From Okeania sp. SIO2C9 (lineage in GTDB: Bacteria > Cyanobacteriota > Cyanobacteriia > Cyanobacteriales > Microcoleaceae), in NCBI RefSeq assembly GCF_010672455.1, contig NZ_JAAHGO010000012.1, positions 753,808 through 817,807 of the forward strand: DNA of 64,000 bases. Direction: 5' to 3'. Positions 35,786 to 45,500 of this stretch are shown piece after piece. The position numbers and the translations under genes are program-made. The stretch's first letter is position 1; the number at the start of each line of letters is the position of its first letter. The notes below the pieces were generated by a model that was not told where the DNA came from, ran no database searches, and saw nothing but the letters and a program-made list of their open reading frames with translations.

Positions 35786-36329
35786 TATCATTTTCGGTTA
35801 AAGATTTGTATTTGAGTTTGCGTAGGTTGGGTTGAGGAACGAAACCTAACACATATCTATAGGTCTAGATCCAGTTCCAATTCGCCACTATTATCATCAT
35901 TTTCTATAAAAATTAAGATAAATGTACTTAAGTAAAATTACTTGTCAAAATGTATGTAATTGAAATTTTTAATTAGTAAGATAATAATATATACGGAACA
36001 GAATGATGGCATTAGACATCTCCGACAATTCACTTGAACGCCTGTGTTAAATCTTAATTTCTGGAGAGGTCTATCGATACAGAGTGCATTGACTTTGAAA
36101 CCTTTGAAGATTTGAGAGGTTTACCATGGCAAGTTTAGAGAAAGATATTTCAAGTTGAGAATAAACAATTAATAGACCAAAACTTACACTGGAGGCGATC
36201 GCTCAATCGGTTCTAAGTGAAATCGTTAAGCTAAGTTTTAAAAACCGATTACAGTCTTCCTCAAACTCAGTTTATTAATTTTTCTGTGTTGGTGTTTAAG
36301 CATAATTAATGTCAATGCTACACCCATAA
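35786..36329. other. Intergenic region without a recognisable gene
   Basis: Carries a GTAGGTTGGGTTGAGGAACG repeat at 35823 and an AGACATCTCC fragment at 36014. One short frame at about 36085-36140 (DFETFEDLRGLPWQV) looks protein-like but is broken on both sides. I do not call a gene. Confidence 0.4.
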
Positions 36330-36503
36330 CGTTACCCTTGGACGGGATTAGGATATACCTGTGACTGGGGAGCAAAAGCTGAAAAAAAAGCGAAGTTGGA
36401 TTGTGAATTTGTCATCTTCTTACCTTCTCAAGACTCATTATCTTCTTCTCTAGAAGTTAAACGAGTTTTCTCCACTGAAGAATATTGCAATTCTAGCCAA
36501 TAA
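36330..36503 (+). pseudogene. C-terminal fragment of a cyanobacterial hypothetical protein
   Basis: A 55-codon open stretch reads PWTGLGYTCDWGAKAEKKAK, with CEFVIFLPSQDSL and VFSTEEYCNSSQ before TAA. The PWT.LGYT.DWG ... EFV...V.S...Y pattern is familiar from the ends of cyanobacterial proteins of unknown function. There is no start codon in frame, so the upstream part is lost. It lies 28 bp before the next gene. Confidence 0.45.
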
Positions 36504-36531
36504 ATGATGAACTATTTGGAGGACTTTAACC

Positions 36532-38022
36532 ATGTCACAACTACCTATTATTCCTTCTGATTTTGAAACCAAAGTGATTCGCCACAGAGGGCCAGGAGGT
36601 GCTTGGCAAAGAACCGTAACCTTGCCCATACAAGGAAGATTTGTGGAAGAGAGTCATTATGCTACCAAGCAAGATAATTTTCCAGGCAATGGCAATCCCA
36701 ACTTTCCCGAATCAGCCACCGAGGGAATTGACGAACATTTGAGACGATCGGCGCAACTTTATCAACAATATGACCAAAATAGTGATGTTGATACCTTGTA
36801 TCAAACCAACTGGCAAACGGTTTGGACTCCCCCCGAAGGAGGACTTCATGGTCAAGGTTCAGTGGGTAATTTAAAACCAACTGTGGTAGAAGAGATGTGG
36901 TTTATGACTATGATGTGGGCGAATGCTAATGAAAAGCCCTCACCAGGCACAAAATTTCTCCTCAGTGCTAATAATCGACACATTGTCGTTGTCGCCGGAT
37001 ATGAAACTGGACCTGGAACTCAAGAATTTCTGGGTGGAGTTACCAGGGAGGTTCATGCTTGGTTAGGAACCGACAACAACTCTCACATAGAAATTTGTTA
37101 TCTCAAAGATCAAAGGGTTCCCATCGGTCCAGTGGAACTCGCAGAAACTGCTATAGAATCTTATCAAGTCACGGCGGAACGTTTGAATATTCGAGAAGAC
37201 CCTTCTTTGGATGCAGCTATTCTAGGGACTATAGTGAAGGATAAAATCATTCCCGATGCACCCAAACAATCAGATGGTGAGCGAACTTGGATGAAAGTAA
37301 CTTTATCTAACCTGAGTGGATGGGTATCTATGCGGTTTCTTCGTCCTGTTCAACAGCAGAAACAACGTTATCGGGTTATAGCCGATTTGTTGAATGTTCG
37401 AGATCGTCCTTCTTTGCAAGATTCTACCATTCTCGGTACGTTAAAACGGGATGAAATTGTAGAACTTCGTGATCACAACTCAGAAGCTTACTGGCTGAAT
37501 ATAGCGCAAATTAATGGTGATTTAGCAGGTTATGCTTCTCGAAAATATCTAGACCCCATAGGTGCAGTATTAGAAGCGTTTCCTTGGTTTACCATTGCCT
37601 TAGCTGAAGAGGGGGTGCGAGAAAAAGATCCGGGTGAGAATACCAGAATTGTCGAATACCTCAAAAGCACCACTTTAGAAGAGCCTTACGCTTCTAGCGA
37701 TGAAACCGCTTGGTGCAGTTGTTTTGTCAATTGGTGTGTGGAAAAAGCTGGTTATGCAGGAACCGATAGTGCCTGGGCTAAAAGTTGGCTGCATTGGGGA
37801 AAACCCATTGAACAACCTCAACGGGGCTGTATTGTGGTCTTTGATCGCCAAAGTCCTCAAAGTAGTGGTGGTCATGTTGGTTTTTATGCAGGGGAAAATG
37901 GGAATGAAGTCATAGTCTTTGGCGGTAACCAATCTGACTCTGTTAATTATTCCCTCTATCCTAAAGATGGATATCGAGGAAATACAAGGTATCGTCTTCT
38001 TGGATATCGCCTGGCATCCTGA
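36532..38022 (+). CDS. Predicted peptidoglycan hydrolase: N-terminal domain, two SH3b, CHAP-like (TIGR02594 type)
   Basis: 496 residues. Residues 1-200 form a domain I do not firmly recognise (GTKFLLSANNRHIVVVAGYE ... REVHAWLGTDNN). Two bacterial SH3 repeats follow: about 210-270 (RLNIREDPSLDAAILGTI) and 280-340 (LLNVRDRPSLQDSTILGT). The C-terminal 150 residues are a TIGR02594/CHAP-like amidase: catalytic Cys in AWCSCFVNWCVEKAG, His in SGGHVGFYAGEN and a following Asn in FGGNQSDSVN. There is no signal peptide, so it would need lysis, a holin or a special exporter to reach its substrate. GGAGG precedes the ATG. The protease gene starts 85 bp downstream on the same strand. Confidence 0.85.
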   Translation: MSQLPIIPSDFETKVIRHRGPGGAWQRTVTLPIQGRFVEESHYATKQDNFPGNGNPNFPESATEGIDEHLRRSAQLYQQYDQNSDVDTLYQTNWQTVWTPPEGGLHGQGSVGNLKPTVVEEMWFMTMMWANANEKPSPGTKFLLSANNRHIVVVAGYETGPGTQEFLGGVTREVHAWLGTDNNSHIEICYLKDQRVPIGPVELAETAIESYQVTAERLNIREDPSLDAAILGTIVKDKIIPDAPKQSDGERTWMKVTLSNLSGWVSMRFLRPVQQQKQRYRVIADLLNVRDRPSLQDSTILGTLKRDEIVELRDHNSEAYWLNIAQINGDLAGYASRKYLDPIGAVLEAFPWFTIALAEEGVREKDPGENTRIVEYLKSTTLEEPYASSDETAWCSCFVNWCVEKAGYAGTDSAWAKSWLHWGKPIEQPQRGCIVVFDRQSPQSSGGHVGFYAGENGNEVIVFGGNQSDSVNYSLYPKDGYRGNTRYRLLGYRLAS

Positions 38023-38107
38023 AATAATGCCCTCAATATTCAAGCATAACCCTATTGATGTGAGGAGATTTCAAAATCACTATCAACTTATTTGGAGCGT
38101 TAATATC

Positions 38108-38932
38108 ATGGTAAACACCATTGTACGTGCAGGTAATTTTTCCGCTCGTCTAAAACCCGGGCTAGATAATACGACGATTAAGTATTCTCCTGAATATCAA
38201 GCGTCTGAGATTAGCGATCCTAATCTTAAGTTTGAACTAGCTGAACCTCAACGCCTAGAAATTAATTGGTTTGATACTATTGAGTACCATTACAAGTTTG
38301 AACTTGAAGAACCCATTAATGATCGATATAACTGGTACGCCTTCCAAGATCACGTTGATATTTATGATGATGAGGGAGACGTAATTATTTCCCCAACCAG
38401 AATTCTTGATGTCCCTTACTTTCCTCAAAATGACAACATAATACGTTATCTTCAAACCTGCAATATGACCTGTGCGGCCATGGTTGTAGAATACTTCTAT
38501 CCTGGTACTAATAGGAATACCCCAGGCCAACTAGAAGATAGTCTGACTGAATATTGTGTCAGGAATTATGGCTATAACTCCATTTATTATCACCATCGTA
38601 TTGTCGATACCCTAAAACACTGGAACGTTAAGAGTACCTTTAGTACAACCACACGTTTCAGCAAAATTAAGCATCATCTTGATCGGGGAAATCCTGTCAT
38701 TTATTCTGGCAAGTTTACTAAATCAGGCCATATCATTGTTTTGCGTGGATATGATGAAACAGGATTCTGGGTCAATGATCCCTATGGTGAATGGTATAAC
38801 TGGGGTTATGACAGGAACACACCAAATAACATGAAAAAAGGAGAAAACCTACATTACTCCTACAATATGATGGGAGCTTTGAGCAACTCTGGAAGACAAG
38901 CAGGATGGGCTCATCTTTGTGAAAAAATGTAG
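38108..38932 (+). CDS. C39-like cysteine peptidase
   Basis: From the ATG at 38108 (preceded by TTTGGAGCG) the protein has 274 residues. An in-frame upstream extension overlaps the previous gene and is unlikely. The C39-like (peptidase_C39_2) fold is indicated by VPYFPQNDN, Cys in QTCNMTCAAMVVEYFYPG, His in SGHIIVLRGYDETGFWVND and the following Asp in NDPYGEW. The N-terminal 110 residues include ILDVPYFPQ, preceded by a beta-rich region (FDTIEYHYKFELEEPI). There is no signal peptide. It pairs with the CHAP-like hydrolase just upstream. Both look like enzymes acting on cell wall or secreted peptides. Confidence 0.8.
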   Translation: MVNTIVRAGNFSARLKPGLDNTTIKYSPEYQASEISDPNLKFELAEPQRLEINWFDTIEYHYKFELEEPINDRYNWYAFQDHVDIYDDEGDVIISPTRILDVPYFPQNDNIIRYLQTCNMTCAAMVVEYFYPGTNRNTPGQLEDSLTEYCVRNYGYNSIYYHHRIVDTLKHWNVKSTFSTTTRFSKIKHHLDRGNPVIYSGKFTKSGHIIVLRGYDETGFWVNDPYGEWYNWGYDRNTPNNMKKGENLHYSYNMMGALSNSGRQAGWAHLCEKM

Positions 38933-38951
38933 TTGGTGAACCAGAAAGTTA

Positions 38952-39131
38952 TATCATGTCCGGTTGAACAGTGATAAATAAATAACTACGGAGTCCTCAG
39001 GAGTCAACCCACCCCTCGCCCCTCTCCCTCCCAGGAGGGGAAGTCAGGAGTCAGGAGGAAAGAGGGAAGAAAGAAGAAGAACTGGAGTTGAAGGAGAAAG
39101 TTTTTTTATAACTAATTATCCGGACATGATA
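38952..39131. mobile_element. MITE with TATCATGTCCGG ends and TTA target duplication
   Basis: The left end TATCATGTCCGG and right end CCGGACATGATA are flanked by TTA on both sides (38949-38951 and 39132-39134). The interior holds a CCCTCCCAGGAGGGG palindrome and GGAGTCAGGAG repeats. It starts 20 bp after the protease stop codon. Confidence 0.85.
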
Positions 39132-39378
39132 TTATAGCAATTCCCAAGAAGAGTGAGGTACAAAATTCTGGGTTTTAGGGAACAGGGAATAGGGAATAGA
39201 AAAGAAATTAAAGATAGGTGTACCTCTGCTGTCTACTGTCTCCTACCCCTACTAAAAGACTAGTGAAGCGCAAACCCTAAATATAGGAAGGAATTCAGCC
39301 TCTTAATATTTACTTGATAAATCAGCTCTAATTCTATAATTACTCTAATCTCCCCCACTCCCCCCACTCCCCCATTCC
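39132..39378. other. Spacer after the MITE
   Basis: Contains the TACTAAAAGACTAGTGAAGC repeat and a half-copy of the 137-bp element that is whole at 55927 (CTTGATAAATCAGCTC near 39312). No gene is seen. Confidence 0.5.
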
Positions 39379-40865
39379 CTATTTTCCGAAGAGGTCTAAT
39401 GATGATTTTTTACCGGATGTCATTAATAAACCAACTTCTTCGACTGTAGCGGTGGCAGCGTCTAGAATATCCACAAACTTACCTTCATATATAATGGCAA
39501 TATGATCGCTCATTGCCATGATTTCTTCTAATTCTGTGGAAATATATAAGATAGCTGCCCCTTGTTGTTTTTGAGCAAGTAAAGCTTGTTGTACATATTC
39601 GGTGGCACCGATATCTAAACCACGGGTAGGTTGCATAGCAACGATTAATTTTGGTTCCCCAGAAAGCTCCCGCGCTAGGATAATTTTTTGTTGATTTCCT
39701 CCAGAAAGTTGATTGACTTTTAACTGTGGATGACTGGTACGAATATCAAATTTTTCTATGGCATTTTTCCCGTGATTATTTATTACTTCGGACTGCAAAA
39801 ACCATAACGACAAAAAGGCAAAAACCTAAATAATTTCAAAATCAAATTCCGAGCAATACTAAAATTCATAATTAACCCCATTTTCTGGCGGTCTTCGGGA
39901 ATATATCCCACTTTTAAATTATCTACAAATTCGATCTTTCCTTTCTCCACAAAACGCAAACCGTTAATAGCATCAGCTAATTCTCTTTGACCATTGCCAT
40001 CGACTCCTGCTACTCCTAAAATTTCACCACTATGTAATTGAAAAGATAAATCATTTACTGCGGATAAACCTCGGTCATTTTTGACTTCTATATTTTTCAC
40101 TTCTAGAATAATTTTGCCTTTTTCGGCAGGAATTTTATGAGAAATTAAATTGACTTCTCGACCTACCATCATTTCAGCTAATTTATGGGTAGTAGTTGCT
40201 GCTGTTTTGATAGTATCTACTACTTTTCCCCGACGTAAAACTGTGACAGTATCACAAACATTTATTACTTCTTCTAGTTTATGACTGATAAAAATAATTT
40301 TGTGATTATTTGCTGCTAATTTTCGCAAAATATTCAGTAAGGAATGTACTTCTGCTGGAGTTAAAACTGCTGTAGGTTCATCTAAAATTAAAATTTTTGC
40401 TTGACGATAAAGTACCTTGAGAATTTCTACCCGCTGTTGAATACCTATTGGTAAATCTGCTACTTTGCTATTCACTGGTATTTCTAAATTATAGGCTTTT
40501 GCCATAGCGTTAATTTCTGCGGATTTTCTGTTGAAATTCAGATGAAATTTTCCACTATTTCCCAAGATAATATTTTCTGTTACTGTTAATGTTGGTACTA
40601 ACATAAAATGCTGATGAATCATGCCAATACCATAATTTATTGCTACACCAGGCGAGGAAATTTTGATTGGTTTATCTTCTAGATAAATTTGACCATAATC
40701 TGGTTGATATAGTCCTGATAATATGTTCATTAATGTGGTTTTTCCTGCACCATTTTCTCCGATAATAGCGTGAATAGAGCCGGCCGCAATGGAAATATTA
40801 ATATTATAGTTAGCGAAAAAATTTCTGAAACTTTTAGTAATATTTTCTAAATGTAAATATAGCAA
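39379..40865 (-). pseudogene. ABC transporter ATPase of the simple sugar/nucleoside type, frameshifted
   Basis: Two ATP-binding domains, as in the RbsA/YufO-type ATPase that drives sugar or nucleoside uptake. First domain: Walker A IIGENGAGKTTLMNILSG, Q-loop MIHQHFMLVP, LPIGIQQRVEILKVL and Walker B ILILDEPTAVLTP. The second domain has the degenerate Walker A GVAGVDGNGQREL, the signature QLSGGNQQKIILARELSG and a Walker B reading LIVAMQPTRGLDIG, so catalytic Glu is absent as usual for that half. The frame breaks near 39800: RYGF is followed by a stop, while LQSEVINNHGK continues in another frame. One extra T in the TTTTT run would rejoin them. The start is uncertain (TTG at 40865 is plausible). 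Reading frames upstream to 41033 are repeat DNA. No permease or binding protein gene is adjacent. Confidence 0.8.
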
Positions 40866-41608
40866 TATGATTTGAGTTGTGAGATATTGGAAACTTTTAG
40901 GCAACAGCTCATCTGGCAACAGGCAACAGAGAAGAAGAAAAAAACGTATCATATGAATGTAATAATTGCTATATTCTATACTTTTAAGGAACACTTGAAT
41001 TCTCACAACTGATTCCTGATTGCTATATTTCATGAAGTATTAGATAATATTTTTTTTTGATTTTAATGTTGTAATTCAAATCATTATTAGTGCCAGTTAT
41101 GAATAAAATTTTGTATCTGTATAAGGGTTGCGATCGCTACTTTTTAACTCCCTAATAATAAAGTTTTAGGTAAGCATTCAGCCGTCAGCTATCAGCTATC
41201 AGCTATTGTTTTTAGTTGACGATCAAAGCTTTATTAATTATCCTACTAGAAAAATTTGCTCCCTTGCCCTTAAAATCTATATTAATTTAAACACTGTCTT
41301 TAAGGAGAGAGTCTTGTTGCTGATAGCTGAAAGCTAATAGCTGAATGCTTACAGTTTTAGAGTATTTAAGCAATTGAAATATCTATTATTTTTACTTCAA
41401 CAATAGGAAGATTAATTATAAAGATTAATCTTGATTTTTTACAGAATAATTAAGGCTTAAAGCTTCTTGTTTGAAGAAAAAATAAAGAAAATAAATCCTT
41501 TTATTTTCAGGAGAGATAATAATCAATAATTAATTATTGAAAGTAATACTTCCTTGAAGAGTTGCTTCAGACATCGACTGATGATGTACCTTAGACAAGG
41601 AAATATTT
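40866..41608. other. Repeat-rich upstream of the ABC ATPase
   Basis: GCAACAGCTCATCTGGCAAC repeats at about 40902-40928, CAGCTATCAGCTATCAGC near 41190, one HIP1-like GCGATCGC near 41131, and a degenerate ACCGAAAAATT-type repeat at about 41440-41530. No gene is seen. Confidence 0.5.
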
Positions 41609-41826
41609 GGCGTTGGTAAATTAGTGTATGATATTAATCTTAAATTACTTAGGAGTCAATCCACCCCTCGCCCCTCCCCCTCCCAGGAGGGGGAGTCAGG
41701 AGTCAGGAGGGAATAAACAAGAAGAAACCCCAAATAGAAGGAGAAAGTTTTTTAGTCGCGTAAAGGTCACGGAGTTCTATAGCGCTCTTATCCGGACATG
41801 ATATCATACCTCAAATTACCAACGCC
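41609..41826. mobile_element. Nested repeat element with GGCGTTGG ends and 10-bp flanking duplication
   Basis: Outer ends GGCGTTGGTAAATT and AATTACCAACGCC are inverted repeats flanked on both sides by GGAAATATTT (41599-41608 and 41827-41836). Inside, GTATGATATTAATC and CCGGACATGATATCATAC form the ends of a second, inner element of the TATCATGTCCGG family. Confidence 0.75.
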
Positions 41827-41836
41827 GGAAATATTT

Positions 41837-42587
41837 TTCCCACTGTTGTCTTCTGGAGCTATTCCCGACTATAGCAAGATTTTTGATGCTATAAAGACGT
41901 TTATCTTTATTCTTTTGGGTTTAATACCCCGCCGTTTACCGAATAATTAAGGTTTAAAGCCTCTCATGAGCAAGGAGAAACAAGAAAAAAATTTCCCTAC
42001 CACGTCAATCCTCTCCTTGAAAAGAAGAGGTAATTATTAATAATTAATTATTAATTGTTGAAACGGTGTTTACAATTTGTTAGGGTTTGTAGACACGGAG
42101 TGGAAGGTCGTTGACTATCCCCATCCACTTTTTCCTCCTTCCTTCTTCCTTCTTAAATGCTATACAGTTTAGTAAAACTTTGAAGAATATTATAACTATA
42201 AAAAAATATGAGTAACAGTCTTAACTCTAAGCTTAAATATCCACTACTTTATCACACTCAATTAGTTTATTGAAAGAATATTATTCAAAATACTAACATT
42301 ATTGTAGGAGATTATACTTACTACATTTTCTTTAAGAATCCAGAAAATTTTAATGGCATTTTCTCTATAATTTTGATTTTGTTTGATATAGATTAATTAT
42401 TTGTATAGCAAGAAACTAGTTAGTGTTTTACTTCTGCTGATGATGAACCAAATAAAGGAAAATGTTTTTCCCACTTTGAGCTCTCTTGGTGTGCTACCAG
42501 GTGTGTCTGTCACCAATGCGGGGTCGCACCGCTATTTATTGCTATAAATAATCTTCTATGTTTTTGAAGAAATATTATTTAAAGATC
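41837..42587. other. Intergenic repeats upstream of the DHFR-like gene
   Basis: Holds the third copy of TTTTGGGTTTAATACCCC, split by an inserted ACCGAATAATT-type repeat (41935-42050), so the outer repeat resumes at about 42062. From 42160 to 42540 the DNA is AT-rich and non-repetitive, with no gene I recognise. Confidence 0.5.
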
Positions 42588-43103
42588 ATGAGAAAAATTC
42601 GGTTATTTATTGCTGCTAGTCTGGATGGATATATTGCCAGAATATCGGGAGAAGTTGATTGGTTATTTACTGACCAAGATTACGGATATGATGATTTTTT
42701 TGCTGAGGTGGATACTGTATTAATGGGTAGAAAAACTTATGAGAAAGTTCTGGAATGTGGAGAATATCCATATATTGGAAAACAGGGTTTTGTCTTTTCC
42801 AAAACTCACCACGGTCAAAGAGATGAAAATGTAGAATTTATTGGAGAAAATTTGCTGGAGTTTGTTAATAATCTCCGTCAATCTAGTGGTAATGATATTT
42901 GGCTAGTTGGCGGTGCAGAGATAATTCAATATTCGATCAAGTATGGTTTTCTTGATGAATTAATTTTGGCGATTCATCCAATTATTTTAGGGGATGGTAT
43001 TCCTTTGATTGTTAAAGATAAAAATCTGAAGACGAAACTAAAGTTTAAGAAAATAAAAAATTACAATTCGGGATTGTTACAGGTATTTTATGATTTGGTA
43101 TAA
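42588..43103 (+). CDS. DHFR/RibD-C family reductase
   Basis: 171 residues from the ATG at 42588, chosen because MRKIRLFIAASLDGYIA is the usual family start. Ten codons of an upstream ATG are also open. The fold is the dihydrofolate reductase-like RibD C-terminal domain: SLDGYIAR, VDTVLMGRKTYEKV, IWLVGGAEIIQYSI and LILAIHPIILGDGIPL are visible. It is an NAD(P)H-dependent cytosolic reductase with unknown substrate. It is stand-alone, without riboflavin genes nearby, so the housekeeping RibD role is unlikely. Confidence 0.88.
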   Translation: MRKIRLFIAASLDGYIARISGEVDWLFTDQDYGYDDFFAEVDTVLMGRKTYEKVLECGEYPYIGKQGFVFSKTHHGQRDENVEFIGENLLEFVNNLRQSSGNDIWLVGGAEIIQYSIKYGFLDELILAIHPIILGDGIPLIVKDKNLKTKLKFKKIKNYNSGLLQVFYDLV

Positions 43104-43462
43104 TAAAAATTTTACAACTGTTTGCTACAAATAGCTAGGCTATTTCTTAGGAGTCAGGTAGGGGAGCCGCCGGATTGGCGAGGTACAGGAATCAGGTAGT
43201 GGAGCCGTCAGGTCAGATTGGCGATGTACAAAATGAATAGCTTTGATGCCATTTTTTTAGTCGTAACTTATCTTTTTAGTCTAAGGAGCATCTCCTGTAG
43301 ATTCTTTGAATCAGCCTTATTATTCATTCTTTTTTAAATTTGCTGTAAGGCATGTCTGAAAACTGCCTTTTGATCGACTTAATTCCATAACTAAAAAAAC
43401 ATAAAAATCATCAAATATAATTTGCGGTATAACTAATATTTTTTTAGAATAAAAGTAAGAAT
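43104..43462. other. Spacer without a gene
   Basis: Contains a short imperfect duplication (GGAGCCGCCGGATTGGCGAG and GGAGCCGTCAGGTCAGATTG at 43166 and 43201), then AT-rich DNA leading to the next start codon. Confidence 0.45.
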
Positions 43463-45328
43463 ATGCTATCTATTACCAAGAAAGATTTTATCAAATCAGG
43501 CTGGCAGGATGTAGTTAATGCTAGTGAAAAAAAAGAGTGTTTTGCCTACATTAAAGGCTTCTGTCAAAAAGCGCAGGAGGCAGAAGAAGCAGAAGATATT
43601 AGGGAACAAACTATATTTAAAATATTAGCAAGAGTAACTCTAGTTGATATTCGGCGAACTCACCGACAATTAAACGAGGAGGACTTCGCTAAAATCGACT
43701 TGACAGAGGAACATTTAAACTTTCTGGTTGAAATTGCTCCTGAGATATCAGACCCCGAACTTCAGGCAAGAATTGCAAATATTCTGTGGAGCAAACAACG
43801 TAACTATTCGATGGCTAAACTTGCAGTTAATGCTTACATAAAATCTGCTATAGAATTAGAATATTTTACTGCCATAAAATTAGGAATACCTACAAAATGG
43901 ATAGGTTGCTATGACCGAATAGAAAGAGCATTTCAACTAGCAAAAAAAATCAACTATCAAGTTGAAAAAGTAGTTGAACATATAGAAAAAGTTCTCGAAC
44001 GCTACCAAGGAGAAGACCCTCTTTGGTTATCAGCAAAACTAATGGAACTTTTACAAAAAAATCAACTTGGCTGCCCCAAAAAATATGCTGCTCTAGCTGA
44101 AAAAGCTGCCCTTCTCTCAGAATCATCTTATGACTGGGATAGGGCAAGAAATTATTGGGAAATAAAAGCAAAATGGCATCAAATAGAAAAGGATAAAGAA
44201 AAGGAGCGTGCGACTTTAATGCTTGCTGCTGACACCTATTTTAAACAGGTTGACAAAGCCATAAAAAACAATCAAATTTTTTATTTAGCAGCATCAAAGA
44301 ATCTTCAGAAAGCTATTGAAGCCTTTAGAAATATTCCTGGCACAAAGGAAGAGACTGTAGTGGCAAGAGCAAGAGCGGAAAAAGCTCATAAACTTCTACT
44401 TCAGTACCAAGAAAAATCTAGGAAGGAATGGATTACTAATTATTCCGATTCAGTTGACTTTACCGAAGCATTAGAGAAAGCTAGGGCAATTGTTAGAGGT
44501 GAAAAATTAGAAGATGCTCTTTTTTCCTTAGCTTTATCAACAAATTTTACAGAAGTCTCTCAACTTAAAAAACAAATAGAGCAGATAGTTTATGATTTTC
44601 CTGTGTTTCCTCTGATTAAAAAAGAGAAAATAAATCATACGGGTAAAGTTGTAGCTAGACAAAAAGTGGAAGCTACACAATTTGAGGAACTTAAAGCAGC
44701 AATGGAATTTGAAATGTATCATACAAGTGCATCCTACCAAAGTATTCAAGCCCAAGTATTAATAGATCCAGCCAGAGAACAAATAAATTTAGAACATTCT
44801 GTACAACTTAAAGACTTTTTTCCTATTGTTTCAAATAACCCTTTTGTACCACCAAAGCGAAAATATCTGTTTGCAAAAGGATTATATGCTGGTTTAACTG
44901 GAGATTTTTATACATCTACTCACATCCTCATTCCCCAAATTGAAAATGCCATCCGTTATCTACTTTGGAAACAAGGTGCATTACCTTCGAGTTATGAGGA
45001 TAAAGGAATTCAAAACGAATATAACTTGAACAAAATTCTTTACCTCCCTGAGATGGCTGATATTTTCGACGAAGACACACTTTTTGACCTTAGAGGTTTA
45101 CTTGTTGAAAATTCAGGCTCTAATTTGAGAAACCGTATGGCTCATGGTTTGCTGGATGATGAAGATTTTTTAAGTCCTCTGATGTCTTACCTATGGTGGG
45201 TGACATTGAGACTATGTTGTTTACCAGTCGTTATATATCAACATGAGGAAGGAAGAAGGAAGAAGGAACAAGTAAGAAGGAAGAGAGCAGAAGAACTGGA
45301 TGGGGTTTCTGACTTCAACCAATTATAG
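43463..45328 (+). CDS. DUF4209 family protein (HEPN-like C terminus)
   Basis: 621 residues. The N-terminal 400 residues are alpha-helical and charged. The C-terminal 150 match DUF4209: ILIPQIENAIRYLLWKQGA, YNLNKILYLP, and LRNRMAHGLL with the R-x4-H type motif (RNRMAH, Arg556) seen in HEPN ribonucleases. The role of DUF4209 proteins is not established; an RNA-targeting or stress function is suggested by that motif only. The last ~27 residues (HEEGRRKKEQVRRKRA ...) are encoded by the first copy of a 111-bp tandem repeat that also supplies the stop codon, so the original C terminus has been replaced. It is stand-alone. Confidence 0.8.
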   Translation: MLSITKKDFIKSGWQDVVNASEKKECFAYIKGFCQKAQEAEEAEDIREQTIFKILARVTLVDIRRTHRQLNEEDFAKIDLTEEHLNFLVEIAPEISDPELQARIANILWSKQRNYSMAKLAVNAYIKSAIELEYFTAIKLGIPTKWIGCYDRIERAFQLAKKINYQVEKVVEHIEKVLERYQGEDPLWLSAKLMELLQKNQLGCPKKYAALAEKAALLSESSYDWDRARNYWEIKAKWHQIEKDKEKERATLMLAADTYFKQVDKAIKNNQIFYLAASKNLQKAIEAFRNIPGTKEETVVARARAEKAHKLLLQYQEKSRKEWITNYSDSVDFTEALEKARAIVRGEKLEDALFSLALSTNFTEVSQLKKQIEQIVYDFPVFPLIKKEKINHTGKVVARQKVEATQFEELKAAMEFEMYHTSASYQSIQAQVLIDPAREQINLEHSVQLKDFFPIVSNNPFVPPKRKYLFAKGLYAGLTGDFYTSTHILIPQIENAIRYLLWKQGALPSSYEDKGIQNEYNLNKILYLPEMADIFDEDTLFDLRGLLVENSGSNLRNRMAHGLLDDEDFLSPLMSYLWWVTLRLCCLPVVIYQHEEGRRKKEQVRRKRAEELDGVSDFNQL

Positions 45329-45500
45329 GCAACGCGAGTGACGGTGGGGTTTTATGAGGAAGGAAGAAGGAAGAAGGAACAAGTAAGAAGGAAGAGAGCA
45401 GAAGAACTGGATGGGGTTTCTAACTTCAACCAATTATAGGCAACGCGAGTGACGGTGGGGTTTTATGAGGAAGGAAGAAGGAAGAAGGAACAAGTAAGAA
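45245..45500. repeat. Tandem repeat, period 111 bp, about 2.3 copies
   Basis: Units start GAGGAAGGAAGAAGG at 45245, 45356 and 45467 (the last partial). The unit includes GGATGGGGTTTCTGACTTC and GCAACGCGAGTGACGGTGG. The first copy overlaps the end of the DUF4209 gene. Confidence 0.9.

Noticed and set aside
37919-38107. Longer form of the C39-like protease
   Set aside because: It overlaps the upstream gene by about 100 bp, while the ATG at 38108 has GGAG at the right distance.
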